NCBI GenBank assembly: GCA_964451925.1
Contig: CAYVKA010000020.1
Location: 7,922 to 71,921, forward strand
DNA: 64,000 bases
DNA from: Nevskia sp964451925
GTDB lineage: Bacteria > Pseudomonadota > Gammaproteobacteria > Nevskiales > Nevskiaceae
Direction of reading: 5' to 3'
How positions within the stretch are numbered: position 1 is the first letter of the stretch; each line of letters starts with the position of its first letter. This document shows, piece by piece, positions 9,300 through 17,802 of the stretch. The notes beneath the pieces are model-generated. The model was not told where the DNA came from, made no database searches, and saw nothing but the letters and a program-made list of their open reading frames with translations. A program made the position numbers and the translations under genes.

Positions 9300-11111
9300 C
9301 TACAGCGGCGGAGTGTTGCCGGCGCCCGGGTTGCGTTGCGCCGCAATCCAGGCATCGACCCGCTGCTCCAGCAGGTCCAGCGGCAACGGCCCTTCGCCCA
9401 GCACCAGGTCGTGGAACTTGCGGATATCGAAGCGCTGGCCCAGCGCGGCCTCGGCGCGGTGGCGCAATTCCAGGATCTTCAGCTCGCCGATCTTGTAGCC
9501 CAGGGCCTGGCCGGGCCAGCCGATGTAGCGGTCCACTTCGACTTCGATGTTCTTGTCGGACAGCGCCGTGTTGTCGCTCATGTAGGCGATGGCCTGCTCG
9601 CGCGTCCAGCCTTTGTGGTGCAGGCCGGTATCCACCACCAGGCGGCAGGCGCGCCACATCTCCATCGACAGGCGGCCGAAATTCTCGTACGGGTCGCGGT
9701 AGATGCCCATTTCCACGCCGAGCTGTTCCGAATACAGCGCCCAGCCTTCGACATAGGCGGTGAGGTCGTCGTCGCGGCGGAACAGTGGAATGGCCTTGTT
9801 CTCCTGCGCCAGCGCGATTTGCAGGTGGTGGCCGGGTACGGCTTCGTGCAGCGTCAGCGCGGGCAGTTCATAGAGCGGCCGCTTGTCCAGGTGCGAGGTG
9901 TTGACCATGTAGCCCCCGGCCACGCCCTGCTCGGGGCTGCCCGGCCAATAGCGTGCGCTGGTGTAGCTCTCCTCGATTTCCTGCGGCACCGGGCGCACGC
10001 CGTAGGTCAGGCGCGGCAGCAGGCCGAACCACTTGGGCAGCTGATCGTCGATGCGCTTGGCGATTTCGCTGGCCTTCTCCAGCAGCACCTGGCGGCTGCC
10101 GACATAGAACTTCGGATTGCCGCGCAGGTCGGCCTGGAACTCCTGGAAGCTGCCGTGAAAGCCGGTCTGTGCCATCACAAGCGCCATCTTGCCGCGGATG
10201 CGCGCCACTTCCTTCAAGCCCAGTTCGTGGACCTGGTCCGGTGTGATGCGGGTGGTGGTATGGCGGCGCACCTGGAAGGCGTAGTAGGCCGCGCCGTTGC
10301 GCGCCGACTCAATGCCCAGAGAGGTGCGCGCCTTGGGCAGATAGGTTTTCTCCAGGAACAGCAGCAGCTGCTGTTGCGCCGGCTTGATCCTGTCGGAGAC
10401 CAGTTGCAGTGCCTGCGCCTGCAGGGCCTTCTGCTGCTCGGCGCTGAAGCTGGCCGGCAGCGCGGCGAAGGGCAGTAGCAGCGAGCTCTGCTCGGCCGGC
10501 GTGTCGTTTTGGGCGCGCACCACCCGCAGCGCGGCATTGACCACCGGCAGCGGCTGCACGAAGTCGGTATCCAGGCCGCGCCGGGCGTTGGCGATCTCGG
10601 TGGCGTAGTAGGCGGGGAGCGCCTGCAGGCGGGCCAGCCAGCAATCGGCATCGGCCTGGTCGCGGATCACCGTGCCGCGCGCGACATAGTCGGGGGTATT
10701 GAAGAAGCCGTCGTCGGCGCTGAAGGGGAAGCGCGCTTCGTCAAACGACAGCTCTTCGTAGTGGCGCGCGACCTGGCGGCTCATGGCCTCCCGGTTGAGC
10801 GCGTCCTCGCCCTGCAGCGGAGCATTGCCCAGCGCGTCCAGCCGGGCGCGAAAGCTTTCCAGTGATTTTCTGCGCCCGGCGTCGGCGCCGGGCGAGTCAT
10901 CCGGCCAGCGTTTGAGCGCTTCGCGGTCGCCCTGCTGTCCGGCGGTCACCGGGTCCTGTTCCAGGTTGTAGCGTTCGTAGTCGGCGACCAGGGTTTGCAG
11001 ATCGTCGCCCAGGGCCGGGACGGCGTTGCCGAGCAAGGCCAGGGCAATCAAGGCGCCGCTGAAACCGCACGCGCGGCGGTGCCGCTGGATGGCGGCTGGG
11101 GAGTTGGGCAT
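9300..11111 (-). CDS. DUF885 family putative metallopeptidase
   Basis: 603 residues from ATG 11111, chosen because it gives a signal peptide (GALIALALLGNAVPALG, cleavage near residue 36). The DUF885 core carries a HExxxGHH-type zinc motif (LTLHEAVPGHHLQIALA, about residue 390) and a downstream EGWALYSEQLGVEMG glutamate segment, both typical of this peptidase-like family. Probably a periplasmic peptidase. No operon partner: 200 bp separate it from the DUF1800 gene, including a GCCGGTGA...TCACCGGC inverted repeat at about 9257-9290. Confidence 0.88.
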   Translation of the reverse strand: MPNSPAAIQRHRRACGFSGALIALALLGNAVPALGDDLQTLVADYERYNLEQDPVTAGQQGDREALKRWPDDSPGADAGRRKSLESFRARLDALGNAPLQGEDALNREAMSRQVARHYEELSFDEARFPFSADDGFFNTPDYVARGTVIRDQADADCWLARLQALPAYYATEIANARRGLDTDFVQPLPVVNAALRVVRAQNDTPAEQSSLLLPFAALPASFSAEQQKALQAQALQLVSDRIKPAQQQLLLFLEKTYLPKARTSLGIESARNGAAYYAFQVRRHTTTRITPDQVHELGLKEVARIRGKMALVMAQTGFHGSFQEFQADLRGNPKFYVGSRQVLLEKASEIAKRIDDQLPKWFGLLPRLTYGVRPVPQEIEESYTSARYWPGSPEQGVAGGYMVNTSHLDKRPLYELPALTLHEAVPGHHLQIALAQENKAIPLFRRDDDLTAYVEGWALYSEQLGVEMGIYRDPYENFGRLSMEMWRACRLVVDTGLHHKGWTREQAIAYMSDNTALSDKNIEVEVDRYIGWPGQALGYKIGELKILELRHRAEAALGQRFDIRKFHDLVLGEGPLPLDLLEQRVDAWIAAQRNPGAGNTPPL

Positions 11112-11321
11112 GGCAGAACGTCCTTGGCGTTGAGGATGCCCCGAGCGCGAAGTTCGCGCCGCATCATGCGCCTGCGGCCTGGGCCGCGGCGTCTTCGCAA
11201 TGCTGGGGCTGATGTCCTGCAGCGTAGTCCAGCAACGGTGTGTTGTGCCAGCGCAGCGGGGCAATCCGCCCGTTTCGGAGCGTGACGCCGCCGCTCCGGC
11301 GTCACGCTCCTGTGCCCGGCC

Positions 11322-11651
11322 TCAGGATCGCGCCAGGGTGATGGCGGACTCCGGGCAGGCGTCCACGCACAGGCCGCAGGCATGGCAGGCTTCGGCGTTG
11401 GGTGTCAGCGCCTGCTGCCAGCCGTGGACGCGGCCCTTGATGCGGCCGATGAAGCTCAGGTCTCCGCGCTGCTCCAGCGGCAGGGTGGTGACGGTGAACA
11501 CCTGATACGGGCAGACCGCCACGCAATCCGCCTTGCCCTCACAGCGGTTGCGGTCGATCACCGGGCGGAACACGCCCGGCGCCTGCTTGCATTCGCTTTC
11601 TGCCCGCGCGGACTGCTTGCCTGGCCGGATGTTGCTTCCATGTGTGCTCAT
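11322..11651 (-). CDS. 4Fe-4S dicluster ferredoxin
   Basis: 109 residues. Two cysteine clusters are visible: CEGKADCVAVCPY (about residues 38-50) and CHACGLCVDACPE (about residues 89-101). In each, the fourth Cys is followed by Pro or Pro-like context as in bacterial 4Fe-4S ferredoxins. The first cluster has a CxxxxCxxxCP spacing rather than CxxCxxCxxxCP, so it may bind differently. The start overlaps the stop of the upstream 70-residue gene (ATGA), giving translational coupling. A redox partner is not evident. Confidence 0.85.
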   Translation of the reverse strand: MSTHGSNIRPGKQSARAESECKQAPGVFRPVIDRNRCEGKADCVAVCPYQVFTVTTLPLEQRGDLSFIGRIKGRVHGWQQALTPNAEACHACGLCVDACPESAITLARS

Positions 11652-11860
11652 AGCGGGCGGGTCGAATGACGGCGCGGGGCGGCGTTGAGAATGCTGCTGT
11701 CGATGTTGCCGCCGAAGCTGGCACGCAGGCGGTTGACGATGAACAGCAGCATCAGCGCATCCTGGCTGGTGGTTTCGAACACCAGCGGGGCGTCGAGCAG
11801 ATCGCCTGGATGCGGGGTGGACAGGTGCTCGATGGTGACGCGGTACTGATGGGGTTTCAC
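11648..11860 (-). CDS. Small DUF3861-like protein
   Basis: 70 residues from GTG 11860, which has GGAG seven bases upstream; an ATG at 11902 would add 14 residues without a better ribosome site. The sequence (HQYRVTIEHL..., then PLVFET, then a helix with IVNRLRASFG) resembles DUF3861, a short cytoplasmic family. It is the first gene of a coupled pair with the dicluster ferredoxin. Function unknown. Confidence 0.65.
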   Translation of the reverse strand: MKPHQYRVTIEHLSTPHPGDLLDAPLVFETTSQDALMLLFIVNRLRASFGGNIDSSILNAAPRRHSTRPL

Positions 11861-11972
11861 GGTGCACTCCCGGTGTTGGCGTGCGGCGGTTCCTTCCGGC
11901 ATTCCGTTCGCCGAAAGCCGCCGGGCAGCGGGCCGTTACCGGCCGGCTGCGCGGCGCTGGCGGCGGGCCGCA

Positions 11973-12623
11973 CTACTTGCGGCGGATTTCCTCGGCGGCG
12001 CGGCGCAGGATCTCGGCGATGCGCTTGTATTCCTCCGGCGAACTGTGCTTCTTCTCGTGCAGCGCCATTTTCAGTTCGCGGCGCGCCAGCCAGGCTTCCT
12101 TGTAGCCGCGCCAGCCGAAGCCCGGCGCGTCGGCTTCCTCATCGTCGGCCGCCGGCTCACCGGAGAAGGCGCGGCGCACCGTATCCATGCGGCTGCCGAT
12201 GCGTTCCAGCTGCGTCAGGATGGCGTTGACGTGCTCGCGATTCTGTTCGAGGAAGGCGCGGCCTTCGTCGGTGATGCTGTACAGCTTCTTGCTGCCCTCG
12301 GCCTGCACCGTGGCATGGCCGATTTCCTCAAGGTAGGTGAGGGCGGGGTAGACCATGCCCGGACTGGGCACATAGAAGCCGCCGGAGCGGGTTTCCAGCG
12401 CCTTGATGATCTCGTAACCGTGGCAGGGCTTCTCTGCCAGCAGGGCCAGCACCACCAGCTGCAGTTCGCCGGAGGCGAGCTTGCGGCCGGTGCGGAAACC
12501 CGGTGCGCCGAAGCCGTCGCCGCCCATGAAACCGCCGAAGCGGCCGTGCCCGCCGCGGAAACGGCCCATGAAGAAATAGCCGTCCTCGGGATCGCATTCG
12601 TGTCTGTGTCGATGATGATGCAT
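11973..12623 (-). CDS. PadR-family transcriptional regulator
   Basis: 216 residues. A His-rich N-terminus (MHHHRHRHE) and Gly/Phe-rich segment precede the PadR winged HTH at about residues 50-130, including LLAEKPCHGYEIIKAL and PGMVYPALTYLEEIG. A helical C-terminal dimerisation region follows. The metal-binding look of the first ten residues is unusual. A tandem 18-bp palindromic repeat (12648-12683) lies just upstream of the start, so autorepression is likely. The genes it controls besides itself are not evident; the neighbouring DUF3861/ferredoxin pair downstream is a candidate. Confidence 0.9.
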   Translation of the reverse strand: MHHHRHRHECDPEDGYFFMGRFRGGHGRFGGFMGGDGFGAPGFRTGRKLASGELQLVVLALLAEKPCHGYEIIKALETRSGGFYVPSPGMVYPALTYLEEIGHATVQAEGSKKLYSITDEGRAFLEQNREHVNAILTQLERIGSRMDTVRRAFSGEPAADDEEADAPGFGWRGYKEAWLARRELKMALHEKKHSSPEEYKRIAEILRRAAEEIRRK

Positions 12624-12647
12624 GGCTGCTCCAGATGATTGATTAGA

Positions 12648-12683
12648 TATATCTTACGATATGTTTATATCTTAAGATATGTT
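12648..12683. promoter_or_regulatory. Tandem palindromic operator upstream of padR-type gene
   Basis: Two adjacent 18-bp units, TATATCTTACGATATGTT and TATATCTTAAGATATGTT, differ at one base. Each contains an ATATCTTAAGATAT-type dyad. They start 25 bp before the PadR ATG and are strikingly AT-rich for this genome. PadR proteins bind short AT-rich dyads and usually autoregulate, so this is very probably their operator. Confidence 0.75.
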
Positions 12684-12770
12684 TTGAAACTGTCAAGCTC
12701 GCTTGGAGCGCCAGACCAAGGCCGCTGCTCCCGGAGCGTGTTGGGCAGGGGTGCCAGCCGGCTCACGCGC

Positions 12771-12796
12771 AAAAAAAAAGCCGGCACGGAGCCGGC
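12771..12796 (-). terminator. Intrinsic terminator of the HSL-family hydrolase gene
   Basis: Read on the minus strand: GCCGGC, 5-nt loop, GCCGGC, then nine T. It lies downstream of the minus-strand hydrolase gene that ends at 12910. Confidence 0.8.
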
Positions 12797-12909
12797 ACAA
12801 GAGGGAGCATCTGGAGCGAGCCACCAGCACGCTGCCGCGTAGGAAAACCCGAGCGGGGATCCGGGCTGCATGAAAGCCGGCCGCCGGCCTGCGGGTCACA
12901 TCGGCGGAT

Positions 12910-13851
12910 TCAGGCGGCGGCGGGTTCCACAGCGAACGCTTCGCGCAATGCCCGCGCGGCGGTGCTCAGGGCCTGGTCGGCGGCGTCGATCGCGCCCAGC
13001 ATGCTGGCGAAGCCGTGGATCTGCCCGGGCCAGCGGTGCAACTCCACCGCCACGCCGGCATCGCGCATGGCGCGGGCGTAGGCTTCGCCTTCGTCGCGCA
13101 GCGGGTCGTACTCGGCGGTGATCACCGTGGCGGAGGGCAGGCCGGACAGGTCGCGCGCGCGCAGCGGCGAAGCGCGCAGGTCGTCGGCGGCGTGCTGGTC
13201 CGGCAGGTATTGCCGGGTGAACCAGTCCATCATCTCCCAGCTCAGGTAGTAGCCCTTGGCGTAGTTTCGGTACGACTCGGTATCCACACGCCAGTCGGTC
13301 AGCGGGTACAGCAGCAGCTGGTGGCGCAGCGCCGGTCCATGGTCGCGCCAGTGCTGTGCCGCCACCGCGGCGAGGTTGCCGCCGGCGCTGTCGCCGGCCA
13401 CGGCCATGCGCGAGGGGTCGCCGCCGATGTTGCGGGCGTTGCGGTGCGCCCAGGCCAGCGCGGCGCAGGCGTCCTTCACCGCGGCCGGAAACTTCGCCTC
13501 CGGCGCCAGCCGGTAGTCGACCGATACCACCACGCAGCCGGCGCGCTTGGCCAGGCAGCGGCAGATGTTGTCGTGCGAATCGAGATTGCCGATGACGAAG
13601 CCGCCGCCGTGGAAGAACACGGTGATGGGCAGCGACGTGGCGGCGCTGTCGCGGTACAGGCGGATGGCGATTTCGCCGCCGGGGCCGGGTATGTGCCGGT
13701 TCTCCACCTGCGCCACCGCATCGCCCGGCGCGAACATCGAAGGCTGGTTCATCAGGGCGCGGTATTGCGCGGCGCTGATGCTGGAAAAGTCGATGGCGGG
13801 CATCGCCGCCAGGGCGTCGAGCAGGGCCTTGGCTTGCGGATCGAGTGTCAT
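12910..13851 (-). CDS. Alpha/beta hydrolase, hormone-sensitive-lipase family
   Basis: 313 residues from ATG 13851, which has GGAGGAG six bases upstream; the ATG at 13878 is less well placed. The HSL-family oxyanion motif HGGGFVIG (about residue 80) and nucleophile motif GDSAGG (about residue 155) are both present. The distal Asp (TAEYDPLRDEG) and His (GQIHGF) of the triad can be read. It is probably a carboxylesterase acting on hydrophobic esters. It is divergent from an LLM oxidoreductase gene; the shared 215-bp gap suggests joint control in a catabolic block. Confidence 0.92.
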   Translation of the reverse strand: MTLDPQAKALLDALAAMPAIDFSSISAAQYRALMNQPSMFAPGDAVAQVENRHIPGPGGEIAIRLYRDSAATSLPITVFFHGGGFVIGNLDSHDNICRCLAKRAGCVVVSVDYRLAPEAKFPAAVKDACAALAWAHRNARNIGGDPSRMAVAGDSAGGNLAAVAAQHWRDHGPALRHQLLLYPLTDWRVDTESYRNYAKGYYLSWEMMDWFTRQYLPDQHAADDLRASPLRARDLSGLPSATVITAEYDPLRDEGEAYARAMRDAGVAVELHRWPGQIHGFASMLGAIDAADQALSTAARALREAFAVEPAAA

Positions 13852-14065
13852 GGGGTCTCCTCCCTTGTCGTGCGGCATGTCGGACTGTGCCGGCTGCCGT
13901 CATGCTCGATCCGTCGCGGTGGCGCCGCATCGTCCAATACGACTATGTGAAGCCCTAGCTCAAATGGACGATGAGGCGCTGGCGCGGAAGCCGAAAATGC
14001 CGGCAATGCGGAAAGGGCATGCAATGCCTGCCGCACCGGCACCAACAGGATGGAGGAGAGCGGCA

Positions 14066-15205
14066 ATGAAATTTTCACTGATCTACGAGGCCCAGACCAC
14101 CGATGCCTCGCGCGCCGGCGACCGCAAGGTGTTCGACGACATCGTCGAGCAGGCGATGCTGGCGGAGGAAATGGGCTTCGACGTGATCTGGTGCGTGGAG
14201 CACACCGCGCTGAGCAACTATGCCCATATGAGCGCGCCGGAGACGGTGCTGGCCTTCCTGGCCGGACGGACGCAGCGCATCCATCTCGGCCACGGCGTGG
14301 TGTGCCTGCCGCCGGCGATGAACCATCCGGTCAAGGTTGCGGAGCGCATCGCCACGCTGGACCTGCTGTCACACGGCCGCCTGCATTTCGGCGTCGGCAA
14401 GGGTGGTACGCAGCAGGAATCTGGTACCTTCGGTTACGATCTGAGCACGCTCAATCCGCAGATCGACGAGGCCATGTACCTGATCCCGAAAATCATGGTG
14501 CAGGACGAGATCGAGCACGACGGCGTGCACATCAAGATCCCGCGCCGGCCGATCCACCCCAAGCCCTACCAGGATCCGCATCCGCCGATGTACCTGGCCT
14601 GCACCAACACCGATACGCTGAGCCGCGCCGGCGGCCGGGGCATGGGTGCGCTGGTGCTGGGTTTTGGCGGCCCCGAGGACGTGGCAAGGAAAAACGCCAT
14701 CTACCGTGAGGCCTGGAGCAAGCGCAAGCCGGAGGATCAGGTCGGCTTCCGTCCCAACCAGCACCTGGCCGCGCTGTGCCCGACCATCGTGCTGGAGGAC
14801 GGCGTGCAGGCGCGCAAGATCGGCATCAAGGGCCAGCGCTATTTCATGGAGTCGCTGGCGCACTGGTACAGCGGCGGCCCCAAGCCCGATCCGGCCGCCT
14901 GGGAGGGCGATACCGTGGCCGACGCCGAGGGCAAGGCGGTGATCCGCACCAGCTTCGCTTCGGAAAAAGTCACGGTCGACTTCAGCGATCCCGCCATGAT
15001 GATGCTCAACCCCAATCACGCCTACGGCACGGTGCAGGACTGCATCGGCTATGTGCAGCGCCTGATCGACGCCGGCGCCGACGAGATCCTGTTCATCTGC
15101 CAGATGGGCACTGTGCCGCAATGGGCGCAGCTGGAGACCCTGCGCAACATCGGCAGCCACGTCATCCCGCATTTCCGGGCGCAGCGGCAGCGCGCCGCCG
15201 CCTGA
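14066..15205 (+). CDS. LLM class flavin-dependent oxidoreductase
   Basis: 379 residues from ATG 14066 (GGAGGAG ten bases upstream); the long upstream extension of this frame has no start signal and is discarded. Luciferase-like monooxygenase signatures: EEMGFDVIWCVEHT, RIHLGHGVVCLPP, and the substrate/flavin-site segment DLLSHGRLHFGVGKGG. These enzymes use reduced flavin, F420 or FMN supplied by a partner reductase. No reductase is next to it. An SDR gene follows 13 bp after the stop, so the two are likely co-transcribed. Substrate unknown; context suggests breakdown of a hydrophobic compound. Confidence 0.9.
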   Translation: MKFSLIYEAQTTDASRAGDRKVFDDIVEQAMLAEEMGFDVIWCVEHTALSNYAHMSAPETVLAFLAGRTQRIHLGHGVVCLPPAMNHPVKVAERIATLDLLSHGRLHFGVGKGGTQQESGTFGYDLSTLNPQIDEAMYLIPKIMVQDEIEHDGVHIKIPRRPIHPKPYQDPHPPMYLACTNTDTLSRAGGRGMGALVLGFGGPEDVARKNAIYREAWSKRKPEDQVGFRPNQHLAALCPTIVLEDGVQARKIGIKGQRYFMESLAHWYSGGPKPDPAAWEGDTVADAEGKAVIRTSFASEKVTVDFSDPAMMMLNPNHAYGTVQDCIGYVQRLIDAGADEILFICQMGTVPQWAQLETLRNIGSHVIPHFRAQRQRAAA

Positions 15206-15218
15206 AGGGAGCGACCGC

Positions 15219-16037
15219 ATGAGCGCAGGCCTGCGTTTGCAGGGCGGGGTGGCGGTAATCACCGGTGCCGCCAGCGGCATCGGTACCGGGCTGGCGCGCC
15301 AGGCGGCGGCGCTGGGCATGCGGCTGGTGCTGGCCGACGTGCAGGAGCAGGCCTTGCGCGATTTCGCCGCCACGCTGGGCGGCGAGGTGCTGGCGCTGCC
15401 CACCGACGTGGCCGATGCCGCGGCCGTGGAGCACCTGGCGTGGCGCACCTATGCCGAGTTCGGCCAGGTGGATCTGCTGTTCAACAACGCCGGCGTGCTG
15501 ACCACCGGTTTCAGCTGGGAGATCGAGCCGCAGCGCTGGCAGCGCAGTCTCGACATCAACTTCAACGGCGTGCTGCACGGCCTACGCAGTTTCGTGCCGC
15601 GCCTGCTTGAGGCCGCCCGCCCGGCGCATATCGTCAACACCGCCTCGGTCGGCGGCTTCCTGCCCAGCCCGCTGATGGCGCCGTATTCGGTCAGCAAGTT
15701 TGCCGTGGTGGCGCTGAGCGAAAGCCTGCGCTCGGAACTGGAGATGCTCAAGGCGCCCATCGGCGTATCGCTGCTGGCGCCGGGGCCGGTCAAGACCGGC
15801 ATTTTCAACAACCCGTTCGGCGAGCGGGCCGGCGCGGCGGCGCAGGAGTTCGTCGACAGCATGCGCGCCATGCTGGAACAGCACGGCCTGACGCCGGACG
15901 AATTCGCCCAACGGGTGTTCGCCGGCATCGATCAGGGCCAGTACTGGCTGATTCCACAGCCGGAAGCGTTCGATGAGCCGTTCCGCCAGCGCTGCGAGGA
16001 TATCGCCGCCCGGCGCAATCCGCGCCTGCCCTGGTAG
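15219..16037 (+). CDS. SDR family oxidoreductase
   Basis: 272 residues with the classical short-chain dehydrogenase layout: nucleotide motif TGAASGIGTG (residues 13-22), NNAGV (about 89-93), catalytic Ser region NTASVGGF and YSVSK catalytic Tyr/Lys (about 155-159). Ribosome site GGGAG precedes the ATG. It follows the LLM oxidoreductase closely, forming a two-gene unit. The alcohol or ketone substrate is unknown. Confidence 0.92.
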   Translation: MSAGLRLQGGVAVITGAASGIGTGLARQAAALGMRLVLADVQEQALRDFAATLGGEVLALPTDVADAAAVEHLAWRTYAEFGQVDLLFNNAGVLTTGFSWEIEPQRWQRSLDINFNGVLHGLRSFVPRLLEAARPAHIVNTASVGGFLPSPLMAPYSVSKFAVVALSESLRSELEMLKAPIGVSLLAPGPVKTGIFNNPFGERAGAAAQEFVDSMRAMLEQHGLTPDEFAQRVFAGIDQGQYWLIPQPEAFDEPFRQRCEDIAARRNPRLPW

Positions 16038-16072
16038 CGCGGCTGCTTGTTCCCGGCGCATCCCGGGATGCA

Positions 16073-16090
16073 CCGGGGGCATGCCCCCGG
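16073..16090 (+). terminator. Perfect GC-rich palindrome after the SDR gene
   Basis: CCGGGGGC-AT-GCCCCCGG, preceded by a second palindrome ATCCCGGGAT. There is no T run, so termination is only probable. The rest of the 288-bp gap to the next gene shows nothing else that I can support. Confidence 0.4.
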
Positions 16091-16324
16091 CGTTGTGTAC
16101 GCTGGCGTACCGAGCGCGCGCCGCATGTCTGCCGGACTGAACCGCAGGTCAGCCCGGCGTTTCAAAAAACGCCAATTCGGAGAAATTCGCCAAGAATGCC
16201 CCGGCTCCCTATAGCAACTTAGCCCAAACAGCGGTTCCGCAGTACCGGCGGGTCCATCGCGTGTCGCGAGGAGGATTTGCGCGGGCGGAATCCACAACAA
16301 TGGCGGCTTGCGAGGAGAGCAATA

Positions 16325-17701
16325 ATGAAGCTGAACACGGCGGGCGTTTCCTGCTTGCTGGTTTTTTGCGCGGGGCTGACGTCTCATCCGGCCGGGGCCA
16401 AGGTGCCGGCGGAGCAGGCGGCGCAGCTGGGCGGCGACAAGTACACCTGTGTCGGTGCCGAGAAGGCGGGTACGCCGGACGGCGTCGCCGAGTTCAGCGG
16501 CAAGTGGCTCGATTCATGGCCGGGCATGAAGAACAAGGGTGGCTACGAGCCGGGACCCTACGCCGACGAAAAGCCGCTGTTCACCATCACCGCGCAGAAT
16601 GCCGCGCAGTACGCCGACAAGCTCACCGACGGCCAGAAGGCACTGCTCAAGCGCTATCCGGACTCGTTCCGCATGGTCGTCTATCCCAGCCACCGTGATT
16701 TCCGCGTGCCGGACTGGGTCTGCGGCGTGATCAAGAAGAACGCGGTCAATGCCGAGTTGGTGCACGACGGCATGGGTACCAACGGCGAGACCGGCGCCAT
16801 CGCCTTCCCGTTCCCGCAAAGCGGGCAGGAGGCGGTGTGGAACATGATCCTGCCCTACCGTGCCTGGACCGAGGCCTCGGTCTATGACATCGCCGACGTC
16901 TACGGCAACGGCAGCATCTCCTGGGGCCGGCAGCGCTTCCGCACCCTCAGCATGTTCACCGATCCCAACCACCGCAGCACCGCGCAGGAACAGATCAGCT
17001 CCTACTTCTACAACGAGGAAATCTCGCCGCCACGCGACAAGGGCTCGATCGGCATCGGCTGGCAGCCCAATGACTTCCACAACGACCGGACCCAGACCTG
17101 GCAGTACAACCCCGGCACGCGCCGCGTGCGGCAGTCGCCGGAGATCGGCTTCGACTATCCGATTCCGCCGGCCGGCCTGCGCACCATCGACGACGACTAT
17201 CTGTTCCAGGGCAACCCGGAGCGCTTCAACTGGAAGATCGTGGGCAAGAAGGAATATTACGTGCCCTACAACAACTTCCGCTCCAACGATCCCTCGCTGA
17301 AGCTCAGCGACATGATCAAGCCCAATACGCCCAATCCGGACTACCAGCGCTACGAGCTGCACCGGGTGTGGGTGGTCGAGGCCAGCCTCAAGCCGGACTT
17401 CCGCCACATCTACAAGCGCAAGGTGCTATATGTCGACGAAGACACCTGGCTGTCGCTGTGGTCCGAGGCCTACGACGGCCGCGACCAGCTGTGGCGCACC
17501 TCCTATATCGACTATCACTACTCGGCGGAATGCGAGTGCTATCACCGCGGTGTGTCGGTCTATCACGATCTCACCGCCGGCGCCTACGAGGCCACCTACC
17601 TGGTCAACGAGAGCGGTCCGGCCAACTGGTGGAAGCTGAACGATCCCAGCAACACCCCGGACCTGTACAGCCCCAAGGTGGCTGCCACTTCCGGCCACTA
17701 G
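16325..17701 (+). CDS. DUF1329 family exported protein (copy 1)
   Basis: 458 residues from ATG 16325 (GGAG at -11), which gives a clean signal peptide ending near SHPAGA. DUF1329 features: the conserved N-terminal VPAEQAAQLGGDKYTCVGAEKAG, then DEKPLFTIT, PSHRDFRVPDWVC, and the late YELHRVWVVEA and YKRKVLYVDEDTW strands. DUF1329 proteins are periplasmic, with a fold resembling LolB/LppX-type lipid carriers. The gene is co-oriented with a DUF1302 outer-membrane protein 100 bp downstream. These pairs recur with hydrophobic-compound metabolism or export, but their role is unproven. Confidence 0.92.
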   Translation: MKLNTAGVSCLLVFCAGLTSHPAGAKVPAEQAAQLGGDKYTCVGAEKAGTPDGVAEFSGKWLDSWPGMKNKGGYEPGPYADEKPLFTITAQNAAQYADKLTDGQKALLKRYPDSFRMVVYPSHRDFRVPDWVCGVIKKNAVNAELVHDGMGTNGETGAIAFPFPQSGQEAVWNMILPYRAWTEASVYDIADVYGNGSISWGRQRFRTLSMFTDPNHRSTAQEQISSYFYNEEISPPRDKGSIGIGWQPNDFHNDRTQTWQYNPGTRRVRQSPEIGFDYPIPPAGLRTIDDDYLFQGNPERFNWKIVGKKEYYVPYNNFRSNDPSLKLSDMIKPNTPNPDYQRYELHRVWVVEASLKPDFRHIYKRKVLYVDEDTWLSLWSEAYDGRDQLWRTSYIDYHYSAECECYHRGVSVYHDLTAGAYEATYLVNESGPANWWKLNDPSNTPDLYSPKVAATSGH

Positions 17702-17802
17702 AGACCGCGCGCGGGCGCCGAGCCAGGCCGCCCCGCGCCAGTTGCGGCGGCCGAAGGCGGGCGTCGCGGCGGTCCACATAACAAGACAACGGGAGGAGAA
17801 CA

